Shown here piece after piece: positions 1 to 7,795 of a DNA stretch of 64,000 bases. The stretch covers positions 1-64,000 of the forward strand of contig NW_022985725.1 of NCBI RefSeq assembly GCF_902459465.1, read 5' to 3'. The DNA comes from Asterias rubens (taxonomy: Eukaryota; Echinodermata; Asteroidea; Forcipulatida; Asteriidae). Position numbers and translations under genes: made by a program. The notes below the pieces were generated by a model. It had not been told where the DNA came from. It saw only the letters and a program-made list of their open reading frames with translations, and did no database searches. Each line of letters begins with the position of its first letter. The stretch's first letter is position 1.

Positions 1-35
1 AATTGAAAAAAGTATGTTTTAAACGAAAAACAAGT

Positions 36-117
36 TGGCAGCGGTGGGATTCGAACCCACGCCATCGAAATGACTGGTGCCTAAAACCAGCGCCTTAGAC
101 CCCTCGGCCACGCTACC
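36..117 (-). tRNA. tRNA-Leu(UAG), array copy 1
   Basis: 82 nt, loop TTTAGGC. C-to-G change beside the D-loop GG; otherwise intact. Confidence 0.93.
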
Positions 118-184
118 TAATGTAAGTCTTTAAAGATGCTCAATTAAAAGTTGAAAAAAAGTATGTTTTAAACGAAAAACAAGT

Positions 185-266
185 TGGCAGCGGTGGGATT
201 CGAACCCACGCCATCGAAATGACTGGTGCCTTAAACCAGCGCCTTAGACCGCTCGGCCACGCTACC
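185..266 (-). tRNA. tRNA-Leu(AAG), array copy 2
   Basis: 82 nt, loop TTAAGGC; matches the array consensus. Confidence 0.95.
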
Positions 267-334
267 TTGATGATATACTTTTAAGAGGCTAAATACACAA
301 ATTAAAACATCTGTGTTTTAAACGAAAAACAAGT

Positions 335-416
335 TGGCAGCGGTGGGATTCGAACCCACGCCATCGAAATGACTGGTGCCTTAAACCAGCGCCTTAGACC
401 ACTCGGCCACGCTACC
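335..416 (-). tRNA. tRNA-Leu(AAG), array copy 3
   Basis: 82 nt, loop TTAAGGC. C-to-T change beside the D-loop GG, shared with several other copies. Confidence 0.94.
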
Positions 417-482
417 TTAATGAAAGACTTTTAAGATGCTGAATAAACATTTAAAAAAGTTTGTTTTAAATGAAAAACAAGT

Positions 483-564
483 TGGCAGCAGTGGGATACG
501 AACCCACGCCATCGAAATGACTGGTGCCTAAAACCAGCGCCTTAGACCGCTCGGCCACGCTACC
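483..564 (-). tRNA. tRNA-Leu(UAG), array copy 4
   Basis: 82 nt, loop TTTAGGC. Acceptor pair 7-66 is G-U; the T loop reads TTCGTAT instead of TTCGAAT. Confidence 0.88.
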
Positions 565-630
565 TTAATGAAACACTTTTAAGATGCTCAATTAAAATTG
601 AAAAAAGTATGTTTTAAACGAAGAACAAGT

Positions 631-712
631 TGGCAGCAGTGGGATTCGAACCCATGCCATCGAAGTGACTGGTGCCTTAAACCAGCACCTTAGACCGCTC
701 GGCCATGCTACC
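631..712 (-). tRNA. tRNA-Leu(AAG), array copy 5
   Basis: 82 nt, loop TTAAGGC. Acceptor bases 7 and 66 are both changed, giving A-U in place of G-C. Near-twin of copy 22, including its flanking spacer. Confidence 0.9.
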
Positions 713-782
713 TTGATGATATACTTTTAAGAGGCTAAATACATAAATTAAAACATCTGTGTTTTATAAACGAAAAACAAGT

Positions 783-864
783 TGGCAGCGGTGGGATTCG
801 AACCCACGCCATCAAAATGACTGGTGCCTTAAACCAGCGCCTTAGACCGCTCGGCCACGCTACC
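783..864 (-). tRNA. tRNA-Leu(AAG), array copy 6
   Basis: 82 nt, loop TTAAGGC. One change in the variable-arm loop (TTTG), stem kept. Confidence 0.94.
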
Positions 865-931
865 TTAATGAAACACATTTAAGATGCTTAATACATAAAC
901 GAAAACATCTGTGTTTTAAACAAAAACAAGT

Positions 932-1013
932 TGGCAGCGGTGGGATTCGAACCCACGCCATCGAAATGACTGGTGCCTAAAACCAGCGCCTTAGACCGCT
1001 CGGCCACGCTACC
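932..1013 (-). tRNA. tRNA-Leu(UAG), array copy 7
   Basis: 82 nt, loop TTTAGGC; matches the UAG consensus. Confidence 0.95.
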
Positions 1014-1080
1014 TTAATGAAAGACTTTTAAGATGCTAATACACAAATGAAAACATCTGTGTTTTAAACGAAAAACAAGA

Positions 1081-1162
1081 TGGCAGCAGTGGGATTCGAA
1101 CCCACGCCATCAAAATGACTAGTGCCTAAAACCAGCGCCTTAGACCGCTCGGCCACGCTACC
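1081..1162 (-). tRNA. tRNA-Leu(UAG), array copy 8
   Basis: 82 nt, loop TTTAGGC. G-U at acceptor pair 7-66 and at one anticodon-stem pair. Confidence 0.9.
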
Positions 1163-1228
1163 TTAATGTAAGTCTTTAAAGATGCTCAATTAAAATGAAA
1201 ACAAGTATGTTTTAAACGAAAAACAAGT

Positions 1229-1310
1229 TGGCAGCGGTGGGATTCGAACCCACGCCATCGAAATGACTGGTGCCTTAAACCAGCGCCTTAGACCGCTCGG
1301 CCATGCTACC
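1229..1310 (-). tRNA. tRNA-Leu(AAG), array copy 9
   Basis: 82 nt, loop TTAAGGC. Acceptor pair 7-66 is an A-C mismatch. Confidence 0.9.
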
Positions 1311-1378
1311 TTGATGATATAGTTTTAAGAGGCTAAAGAAACAAATCAAAACATCTGTGTTTTAAACAAAAAACAAGT

Positions 1379-1460
1379 TGGCAGCAGTGGGATTCGAACC
1401 CACGCCATCGAAATGACTGGTGCCTTAAACCAGCGCCTTAGACCGCTCGGCCACGCTACC
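1379..1460 (-). tRNA. tRNA-Leu(AAG), array copy 10
   Basis: 82 nt, loop TTAAGGC. G-U at acceptor pair 7-66. Confidence 0.93.
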
Positions 1461-1528
1461 TTGATGATATACTTTTAAGAGGCTAAATACACAAATTAAA
1501 ACATCTGTGTTTTAAACGAAAAACAAGT

Positions 1529-1609
1529 TGGCAGCGGTGGGATTCGAACCCACGCCATCGAAATGACTGGTGCCTAAACCAGCGCCTTAGACCGCTCGGC
1601 CATGCTACC
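1529..1609 (-). pseudogene. tRNA-Leu, array copy 11, 6-nt anticodon loop
   Basis: 81 nt. One base is missing from the anticodon loop (TTAGGC), so the anticodon cannot be assigned and decoding is probably lost. Acceptor pair 7-66 is also mismatched. Confidence 0.8.
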
Positions 1610-1677
1610 TTGATGATACACTTTTAAGAGGCTAAATACACAAATCAAAACATCTGTGTTTTAAACGAAAAACAAGT

Positions 1678-1759
1678 TGGCAGCGGTGGGATTCGAACCC
1701 ACGCCATCGAAATGACTGGTGCCTTAAACCAGCGCCTTAGACCGCTCGGCCACGCTACC
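1678..1759 (-). tRNA. tRNA-Leu(AAG), array copy 12
   Basis: 82 nt, loop TTAAGGC; matches the consensus. Confidence 0.95.
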
Positions 1760-1826
1760 TTAATGAAAGACTTTTAAGATGCTAAATTAAAATCGAAAAA
1801 AAGTATGTTTTAAACGAAAAACAAGT

Positions 1827-1908
1827 TGGCAGCGGTGGGATTCGAACCCACGCCATCGAAATGACTGGTGCCTAAAACCAGCGTCTTAGACCACTCGGCC
1901 ACGCTACC
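1827..1908 (-). tRNA. tRNA-Leu(UAG), array copy 13
   Basis: 82 nt, loop TTTAGGC. One D-stem mismatch (GGC to GAC) and the C-to-T change beside the D-loop GG. Confidence 0.88.
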
Positions 1909-1975
1909 TTAATGAAAGACTTTTAAGATGCTAAATTAAAATCGAAAAAAAGTATGTTTTAAACGAAAAACAAGT

Positions 1976-2057
1976 TGGCAGCGGTGGGATTCGAACCCAC
2001 GCCATCGAAATGACTGGTGCCTTAAACCAGCGCCTTAGACCGCTCGGCCACGCTACC
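1976..2057 (-). tRNA. tRNA-Leu(AAG), array copy 14
   Basis: 82 nt, loop TTAAGGC; matches the consensus. Confidence 0.95.
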
Positions 2058-2125
2058 TTAATGAAAGACCTTTAAGATGCTTAATACAAAAACGAAAACA
2101 TCTGTGTTTTAAACGAAAAACAAGT

Positions 2126-2208
2126 TGGCAGCGGTGGGATTCGAACCCACGCCATCGAAATGACTGGTGCCTTAAAACCAGCGCCTTAGACCGCTCGGCC
2201 ACGCTACC
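2126..2208 (-). pseudogene. tRNA-Leu, array copy 15, 8-nt anticodon loop
   Basis: 83 nt. One extra T in the anticodon loop gives 8 nt, so the anticodon is ambiguous (AAG or UAA by register). Otherwise intact. Confidence 0.75.
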
Positions 2209-2275
2209 TTAATGAAATACTTTTAAGATGCTGAATACAAAATGAAAAAATCTGTGTTTTAAACGAAAAACAAGT

Positions 2276-2357
2276 TGGCAGCGGTGGGATTCGAACCCAC
2301 GCCATCGAAATGACTGGTGCCTAAAACCAGCGCCTTAGACCGCTCGGCCACGCTACC
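2276..2357 (-). tRNA. tRNA-Leu(UAG), array copy 16
   Basis: 82 nt, loop TTTAGGC; matches the UAG consensus. Confidence 0.95.
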
Positions 2358-2423
2358 TTAATGAAAGACTTTTAAGATGCTAATTAAAAATGAAAAAAAG
2401 TATGTTTTAAACGAAAAACAAGT

Positions 2424-2505
2424 TGGCAGCGGTGGGATTCGAACCCACGCCATCGAAATGACTGGTGCCTAAAACCAGCGCCTTAGACCGCTCGGCCACG
2501 CTACC
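2424..2505 (-). tRNA. tRNA-Leu(UAG), array copy 17
   Basis: 82 nt, loop TTTAGGC; matches the UAG consensus. Confidence 0.95.
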
Positions 2506-2572
2506 TTAATGAAAGACTTTTAAGATGCTAAATTAAAATCGAAAAAAAGTATGTTTTAAACGAAAAACAAGT

Positions 2573-2654
2573 TGGCAGCGGTGATATTCGAACCCACGCC
2601 ATCGAAATGACTGGTGCCTTAAACCAGCGCCTTAGACCGCTCGGCCACGCTACC
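2573..2654 (-). pseudogene. tRNA-Leu(AAG), array copy 18, broken T stem
   Basis: 82 nt, loop TTAAGGC. The 3' strand of the T stem reads ATCAC instead of CCCAC: one mismatch and one G-U beside the T loop. Confidence 0.75.
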
Positions 2655-2721
2655 TTAATGAAACACATTTAAGATGCTTAATACAAAAACGAAAACATCT
2701 GTTTTTTAAACAAAAACAAGT

Positions 2722-2803
2722 TGGCAGCGGTGGGATTCGAACCCACGCCATCAAAATGACTGGTGCCTTAAACCAGCGCCTTAGACCGCTCGGCCACGCT
2801 ACC
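2722..2803 (-). tRNA. tRNA-Leu(AAG), array copy 19
   Basis: 82 nt, loop TTAAGGC. One variable-loop change only. Confidence 0.94.
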
Positions 2804-2869
2804 TTAATGAAAGACTTTTAAGATGCTGAATAAACATTTAAAAAAGTTTGTTTTAAATGAAAAACAAGT

Positions 2870-2951
2870 TGGCAGCAGTGGGATTCGAACCCACGCCATT
2901 GAAATGACTGGTGCCTAAAACCAGCGCCTTAGACCCCTCAGCCACGCTACC
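2870..2951 (-). tRNA. tRNA-Leu(UAG), array copy 20
   Basis: 82 nt, loop TTTAGGC. G-U at acceptor pair 7-66, one D-stem G-U, C-to-G beside the D-loop GG. Confidence 0.88.
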
Positions 2952-3017
2952 TTAATGTAAGTCTTTAAAGATGCTCAATTAAAATGAAAACAAGTATGTT
3001 TTAAACGAAAAACAAGT

Positions 3018-3099
3018 TGGCAGCGGTGGGATTCGAACCCACGCCATCGAAATGACTGGTGCCTTAAACCAGCGCCTTAGACCGCTCGGCCACGCTACC
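3018..3099 (-). tRNA. tRNA-Leu(AAG), array copy 21
   Basis: 82 nt, loop TTAAGGC; matches the consensus. Confidence 0.95.
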
Positions 3100-3165
3100 T
3101 TAATGAAACACTTTTAAGATGCTCAATTAAAATTGAAAAAAGTATGTTTTAAACGAAAAACAAGT

Positions 3166-3247
3166 TGGCAGCGGTGGGATTCGAACCCATGCCATCGAAG
3201 TGACTGGTGCCTTAAACCAGCACCTTAGACCGCTCGGCCATGCTACC
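3166..3247 (-). tRNA. tRNA-Leu(AAG), array copy 22
   Basis: 82 nt, loop TTAAGGC. A-C mismatch at acceptor pair 7-66. Shares private changes and spacer with copy 5, 2,535 bp away. Confidence 0.88.
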
Positions 3248-3317
3248 TTGATGATATACTTTTAAGAGGCTAAATACATAAATTAAAACATCTGCGTTTT
3301 ATAAACGAAAAACAAGT

Positions 3318-3399
3318 TGGCAGCGGTGGGATTCGAACCCACGCCATCGAAATGACTGGTGCCTAAAACCAGCGCCTTAGACCGCTCGGCCACGCTACC
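3318..3399 (-). tRNA. tRNA-Leu(UAG), array copy 23
   Basis: 82 nt, loop TTTAGGC; matches the UAG consensus. Confidence 0.95.
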
Positions 3400-3467
3400 T
3401 TAATGAAAGACTTTTAAGATGCTAAATTAAAATCGAAAAAAAGGTATGTTTTAAATGAAAAACAAGT

Positions 3468-3549
3468 TGGCAGCGGTGGGATTTGAACCCACGCCATCGA
3501 AATGACTGGTGCCTTAAACCAGCGCCTTAGACCACTCGGCCACACTACC
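3468..3549 (-). tRNA. tRNA-Leu(AAG), array copy 24
   Basis: 82 nt, loop TTAAGGC. T loop TTCAAAT (B-box change), acceptor G-U at pair 6-67. Confidence 0.85.
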
Positions 3550-3617
3550 TTAATGAAATACTTTTAAGAGGCTCAATACACAAATTAAAACATCTGTGTT
3601 TTAAACGAAAAACAAGT

Positions 3618-3699
3618 AGGCAGCGGTGGGTTTCGAAGCCACGCCATCGAAATGACTGGTGCCTTAAACCAGCACCTTAGACCGCTCGGCCATGCTACC
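3618..3699 (-). pseudogene. tRNA-Leu(AAG), array copy 25, decayed
   Basis: 82 nt, loop TTAAGGC. Discriminator T instead of A, T-stem and T-loop changes, A-C mismatch at acceptor pair 7-66. LeuRS normally needs A73, so charging is doubtful. Confidence 0.8.
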
Positions 3700-3765
3700 T
3701 GAAAGAAAGACTTTTAAGATGCTCAATTAAAATTGAAAAAAGTATGTTTTAAACGAAAAACAAGT

Positions 3766-3847
3766 TGGCAGCAGTGGTATTCGAACCCACGCCATCAAAT
3801 TGACTGGTGCCTAAAACCAGCGCCTTAGACCGCTCGGCCACGCTACC
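3766..3847 (-). tRNA. tRNA-Leu(UAG), array copy 26
   Basis: 82 nt, loop TTTAGGC. One T-stem mismatch next to the T loop and acceptor G-U 7-66. Confidence 0.82.
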
Positions 3848-3915
3848 TTGATGATATACTGTTAGGAGGCTGAATACACAAATTAAAACATCTGTGTTTT
3901 AAACGAAAAACAAGT

Positions 3916-3997
3916 TGGCAGCGGTGGGATTCGAACCCACGCCATCAAAATGACTGGTGCCTTAAACCAGTGCCTTAGACCGCTCGGCCACGCTACC
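3916..3997 (-). tRNA. tRNA-Leu(AAG), array copy 27
   Basis: 82 nt, loop TTAAGGC. Base 26 G-to-A and one variable-loop change. Confidence 0.93.
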
Positions 3998-4064
3998 TTA
4001 ATGAAAGACTTTTAAGATGCTGAATAAAAATGAAAAAAAAGTTTGTTTTAAACGAAAAACAAGT

Positions 4065-4146
4065 TGGCAGCGGTGGGATTCGAACCCATGCCATCAAAAT
4101 GACTGGTGCCTTAAACCAGCGCCTTAGACCGCTCGGCCACGCTACC
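4065..4146 (-). tRNA. tRNA-Leu(AAG), array copy 28
   Basis: 82 nt, loop TTAAGGC. One mismatch at the base of the T stem. Confidence 0.9.
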
Positions 4147-4213
4147 TTAATGAAAGACTTTTAAGATGCTGAATAAAAATGAAAAAAAAGTTTGTTTTAA
4201 ATGAAAAACAAGT

Positions 4214-4295
4214 TGGCAGCGGTGGGATTCGAACCCACGCCATCGAAATGACTGGTGCCTAAAACCAGCGCCTTAGACCCCTCGGCCACGCTACC
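4214..4295 (-). tRNA. tRNA-Leu(UAG), array copy 29
   Basis: 82 nt, loop TTTAGGC. C-to-G beside the D-loop GG. Confidence 0.93.
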
Positions 4296-4362
4296 TTAAT
4301 GTAAGTCTTTAAAGATGCTCAATTAAAAATGAAAACAAGTATGTTTTAAACGAAAAACAAGT

Positions 4363-4444
4363 TGGCAGCGGTGGGATTCGAACCCACGCCATTGAAATGA
4401 CTGGTGCCTTAAACCAGCGCCTTAGACCGCTCGGCCACGCTACC
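4363..4444 (-). tRNA. tRNA-Leu(AAG), array copy 30
   Basis: 82 nt, loop TTAAGGC. One variable-arm change. Confidence 0.93.
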
Positions 4445-4510
4445 TTAATGAAACACTTTTAAGATGCTCAATTAAAATTGAAAAAAGTATGTTTTAAACG
4501 AAAAACAAGT

Positions 4511-4592
4511 TGGCAGCGTTGGGATTCGAACCCACGCCATCGAAATGACTGGTGCCTTAAACCAGCGCCTTAGACTGCTCGGCCACACTACC
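4511..4592 (-). tRNA. tRNA-Leu(AAG), array copy 31
   Basis: 82 nt, loop TTAAGGC. D-loop GG changed to AG, a T-stem base mismatch and acceptor G-U 6-67; function uncertain. Confidence 0.8.
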
Positions 4593-4658
4593 TTACTGAA
4601 AGACTTTTAAGATGCTGAACAAAAATGAAAAAAAAGTTGTTTTAAACGAAAAACAAGT

Positions 4659-4740
4659 TGGCAGCGGTGGGATTCGAACCCACGCCATCGAAATGACTGG
4701 TGCCTTAAACCAGCGCCTTAGACCCCTCGGCCACGCTACC
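4659..4740 (-). tRNA. tRNA-Leu(AAG), array copy 32
   Basis: 82 nt, loop TTAAGGC. C-to-G beside the D-loop GG. First half of a ~300-bp dimer repeated at copies 34-35 and 39-40. Confidence 0.93.
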
Positions 4741-4808
4741 TTAATGAAAGACTTTGAAGAGGCTAAGTACAAAAACGAAAACATCTGTGTTTTAAATGAA
4801 AAAAAAGT

Positions 4809-4890
4809 TGGCAGCGGTGGGATTCAAACCCACGCCATCGAAATGACTGGTGCCTTAAACCAGCGCCTTAGACTGCTCGGCCACGCTACC
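4809..4890 (-). tRNA. tRNA-Leu(AAG), array copy 33
   Basis: 82 nt, loop TTAAGGC. T loop TTTGAAT (B-box change) and D-loop GG changed to AG; function uncertain. Confidence 0.8.
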
Positions 4891-4958
4891 TTGATGATAA
4901 ACTTTTAAGAGGCTAAATACACAAATTAAAACATCTGTGTTTTAAATGAAAAACAAGT

Positions 4959-5040
4959 TGGCAGCAGTGGGATTCGAACCCACGCCATCGAAATGACTGG
5001 TGCCTAAAACCAGCGCCTTAGACCCCTCGGCCACGCTACC
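4959..5040 (-). tRNA. tRNA-Leu(UAG), array copy 34
   Basis: 82 nt, loop TTTAGGC. C-to-G beside the D-loop GG and acceptor G-U 7-66. Confidence 0.92.
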
Positions 5041-5108
5041 TTAATGAAAGACTTTGAAGAGGCTAAGTACAAAAACGAAAACATCTGTGTTTTAAATGAA
5101 AAACAAGT

Positions 5109-5190
5109 TGGCAGCGGTGGGATTCGAACCCACGCCATCGAAATGTCTGGTGCCTTAAACCAGCGCCTTAGACTGCTCGGCCACGCTACC
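5109..5190 (-). tRNA. tRNA-Leu(AAG), array copy 35
   Basis: 82 nt, loop TTAAGGC. D-loop GG changed to AG; one change after the anticodon stem. Confidence 0.87.
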
Positions 5191-5258
5191 TTGATGATAA
5201 ACTTTTAAGAGGCTAAATACACAAATTAAAACATCTGTGTTTTAAATGAAAAACAAGT

Positions 5259-5340
5259 TGGCAGCAGTGGGATTCGAACCCACGCCATCGAAATGACTGG
5301 TGCCTAAAGCAAGGGCCTTAGACCGCTCGGCCATACTACC
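5259..5340 (-). pseudogene. tRNA-Leu(UAG), array copy 36, broken anticodon stem
   Basis: 82 nt. The 5' side of the anticodon stem is CTTGC in place of CTGGT, so it no longer pairs with ACCAG; acceptor bases 6-7 are also changed. Confidence 0.8.
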
Positions 5341-5413
5341 TTGATGATATAGTTTTAAGAGGCTAAATACACAATTTAAAACATCTGTGTTTTAAACGAA
5401 AAAAACAACAAGT

Positions 5414-5495
5414 AGGCAGCGGTGGGATTCGAACCCACTCCATCGAAATGACTGGTGCCTTAAACCAGCGCCTTAGACCGCTCGGCCACGCTACT
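5414..5495 (-). pseudogene. tRNA-Leu(AAG), array copy 37, decayed acceptor
   Basis: 82 nt, loop TTAAGGC. Base 1 is A (mismatch with C72) and the discriminator is T, so the acceptor end is damaged. Confidence 0.8.
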
Positions 5496-5561
5496 TTAAT
5501 GAAAGACTTTTAAGATGCTCAATTAAAGTTGAAAAAAGTATGTTTTAAACGAAAAACAAGT

Positions 5562-5643
5562 TGGCAGCGGTGGGATTCGAACCCACGCCATCGAAATGAC
5601 TGGTGCCTTAAACCAGGGCCTTAGACCGCTCGGCCATACTACC
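5562..5643 (-). tRNA. tRNA-Leu(AAG), array copy 38
   Basis: 82 nt, loop TTAAGGC. Base 26 changed and acceptor bases 6-7 read TA, giving one G-U and one A-C; reduced acceptor stability. Confidence 0.8.
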
Positions 5644-5711
5644 TTGATGATATAGTTTTAAGAGGCTAAATACACAAATTAAAACATATGTGTTTTAAAC
5701 GAAAAACAAGT

Positions 5712-5793
5712 TGGCAGCAGTGGGATTCGAACCCACGCCATCGAAATGACTGGTGCCTTAAACCAGCGCCTTAGACCCCTCGGCCACGCTACC
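5712..5793 (-). tRNA. tRNA-Leu(AAG), array copy 39
   Basis: 82 nt, loop TTAAGGC. C-to-G beside the D-loop GG and acceptor G-U 7-66. Confidence 0.92.
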
Positions 5794-5861
5794 TTAATGA
5801 AAGACTTTGAAGAGGCTAAGTACAAAAACGAAAACATCTGTGTTTTAAATGAAAAACAAGT

Positions 5862-5943
5862 TGGCAGCGGTGGGATTCGAACCCACGCCATCGAAATGAC
5901 TGGTGCCTTAAACCAGCGCCTTAGACCGCTCGGCCACGCTACC
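5862..5943 (-). tRNA. tRNA-Leu(AAG), array copy 40
   Basis: 82 nt, loop TTAAGGC; matches the consensus. Confidence 0.95.
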
Positions 5944-6011
5944 TTGATGATAAATTTTTAAGAGGCTAAATACACAAATTAAAACATCTGTGTTTTAAAC
6001 GAAAAACAAGT

Positions 6012-6093
6012 TGGCAGCAGTGGGATTCGAACCCACGCCATCGAAATGACTGGTGCCTAAAACCAGCGCCTTAGACCGCTCGGCCATGCTACC
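6012..6093 (-). tRNA. tRNA-Leu(UAG), array copy 41
   Basis: 82 nt, loop TTTAGGC. Acceptor pair 7-66 is A-U, a two-sided replacement of G-C also seen in copy 5. Confidence 0.93.
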
Positions 6094-6161
6094 TTGATGA
6101 TATACTTTTAAGAGGCTAAATACACAAATCAAAACATCTGTGTTTTAAACAAAAAACAAGT

Positions 6162-6243
6162 TGGCAGCAGTCGGATTCGAACCCACGCCATCAAAATGAC
6201 TGGTGCCTTAAACCAGCGCCTTAGACCACCCGGCCACGCTACT
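6162..6243 (-). pseudogene. tRNA-Leu(AAG), array copy 42, decayed
   Basis: 82 nt, loop TTAAGGC. T-stem mismatch in its middle, D-loop A14 position changed to G, and base 1 is A. Confidence 0.75.
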
Positions 6244-6309
6244 TTAATGAAAGACTTTTAAGATGCTCAATTAAAATTGAAAAAAGTATGTTTTAAACGA
6301 AAGACAAGT

Positions 6310-6391
6310 TGGCAGCGGTGGGATTCGAACCCACGCCATCGAAATGACTGGTGCCTAAAACCAGCGCCTTAGACCACTCGGCCACGCTACC
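6310..6391 (-). tRNA. tRNA-Leu(UAG), array copy 43
   Basis: 82 nt, loop TTTAGGC. C-to-T beside the D-loop GG only. Confidence 0.94.
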
Positions 6392-6458
6392 TTAATGTAA
6401 GTCTTTAAAGATGCTCAATTAAAAATGAAAACAAGTTTGTTTTAAACGAAAAACAAGT

Positions 6459-6540
6459 TGGCAGCGGTGGGATTCGAACCCACGCCATCGAAATGACTGG
6501 TGCCTTAAACCAGCGCCTTAGACCGCTCGGCCACGCAACC
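6459..6540 (-). tRNA. tRNA-Leu(AAG), array copy 44
   Basis: 82 nt, loop TTAAGGC. Acceptor base 4 A-to-T makes one mismatch. Confidence 0.87.
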
Positions 6541-6608
6541 TTAATGAAAGACTTTGAAGAGGCTAAGTACAAAAACGAAAACATCTGTGTTTTAAACGAA
6601 AAACAAGT

Positions 6609-6690
6609 TGGCAGCAGTGGGATTTTAACCCACGCCATCGAAATGACTGGTGCCTAAAACTAGCGCCTTAGACAGCTCGGCCACGCTACC
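6609..6690 (-). pseudogene. tRNA-Leu(UAG), array copy 45, decayed
   Basis: 82 nt, loop TTTAGGC. T loop reads TTAAAAT, destroying the B-box core; the anticodon stem has an A-C mismatch. Confidence 0.8.
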
Positions 6691-6758
6691 TTGATGATAT
6701 ACTTTTAAGAGGCTAAATACAAAAATTAAAACATCTGTGTTTTAAACGAAAAACAAGT

Positions 6759-6840
6759 TGGCAGCGGTGGGATTCGAACCCACGCCATCGAAATGACTGG
6801 TGCCTTAAACCAGCGCCTTACACCGCTCGGCCACACTCCC
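6759..6840 (-). pseudogene. tRNA-Leu(AAG), array copy 46, decayed
   Basis: 82 nt, loop TTAAGGC. Acceptor 5' strand reads GGGAGTG, and the D loop is changed. Confidence 0.7.
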
Positions 6841-6907
6841 TTAATGAAATACTTTTAAGATGCTAAATACAAAAACGAAAAGATCTGTGTTTTAAACAAA
6901 CACAAGT

Positions 6908-6989
6908 TGGCAGCGGTGGGATTCGAACCCACGCCATCGAAATGACTGGTGCCTTAAACCAGCGCCTTAGACCACTCGGCCACGCTACC
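6908..6989 (-). tRNA. tRNA-Leu(AAG), array copy 47
   Basis: 82 nt, loop TTAAGGC. C-to-T beside the D-loop GG. Confidence 0.94.
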
Positions 6990-7055
6990 TTAATGAAAGA
7001 CTTTTAAGATGCTAAATTAAAATGAAAAAAAGTATGTTTTAAACGAAAAACAAGT

Positions 7056-7137
7056 TGGCAGCGGTGGGATTCGAACCCACGCCATCGAAATGACTGGTGC
7101 CTTAAACCAGCGCCTTAGACCGCTCGGCCACGCTACC
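7056..7137 (-). tRNA. tRNA-Leu(AAG), array copy 48
   Basis: 82 nt, loop TTAAGGC; matches the consensus. Confidence 0.95.
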
Positions 7138-7203
7138 TTAATGAAAGACTTTTAAGATGCTAAATTAAAAATGAAAAAAGTATGTTTTAAACGACAAACA
7201 AGT

Positions 7204-7285
7204 TGGCAGCGGTGGGATTCGAACCCACGCCATCGAAATGACTGGTGCCTTAAACCAGCGCCTTAGACCGCTCGGCCACGCTACC
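7204..7285 (-). tRNA. tRNA-Leu(AAG), array copy 49
   Basis: 82 nt, loop TTAAGGC; matches the consensus. The downstream spacer reads TTTGTCG, so the terminator T-run is shortened. Confidence 0.94.
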
Positions 7286-7349
7286 TTAATGAAGACTTTT
7301 AAGATGCTAAATTAAAATGAAAAAAGTATGTTTTAAACGAAAAACAAGT

Positions 7350-7431
7350 TGGCAGCGGTGGGATTCGAACCCACGCCATCGAAATGACTGGTGCCTAAAA
7401 CCAGCGCCTTAGACCGCTCGGCCACGCTACC
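7350..7431 (-). tRNA. tRNA-Leu(UAG), array copy 50
   Basis: 82 nt, loop TTTAGGC; matches the UAG consensus. Confidence 0.95.
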
Positions 7432-7497
7432 TTAATGAAAGACTTTTAAGATGCTGAATTAAAAATGGAAAAAGTATGTTTTAAACAAAAAACAAAT

Positions 7498-7579
7498 TGG
7501 CAGCGGTGGGATTCAAACCCACGCCATCGAAATGACTGCTGCCTAAAACCAGCACCTTAGGCCGCTCGGCCACGCTACC
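7498..7579 (-). pseudogene. tRNA-Leu(UAG), array copy 51, decayed
   Basis: 82 nt, loop TTTAGGC. Anticodon-stem mismatch (ACCAG to AGCAG), T loop TTTGAAT and a D-arm change. Confidence 0.75.
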
Positions 7580-7646
7580 TTAATGAAAGACTTTTAAGAT
7601 GCTAAATTAAAAATGAAAAAAAGTATGTTTTAAACGAAAAACAATT

Positions 7647-7728
7647 TGGCAGCGGTGGGATTCGAACCCACGCCATTGAAATGACTGGTGCCTAAAACCA
7701 GCGCCTTAGACCACTCGGCCACGCTACC
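7647..7728 (-). tRNA. tRNA-Leu(UAG), array copy 52
   Basis: 82 nt, loop TTTAGGC. Variable-arm change and C-to-T beside the D-loop GG. Confidence 0.92.
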
Positions 7729-7795
7729 TTAATGAAATGCTTTTAAGTTGCTTAATACAAAAACGAAAACATCTGTGTTTTAAACAAAAACAAGT

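Noticed and set aside
4593-6638. ORFs encoding MTGALNQRLRPLGHATLM or MAWVRIPPLPTCFSFKT repeats
   Set aside because: These are translations of the tRNA genes and their spacers on both strands.
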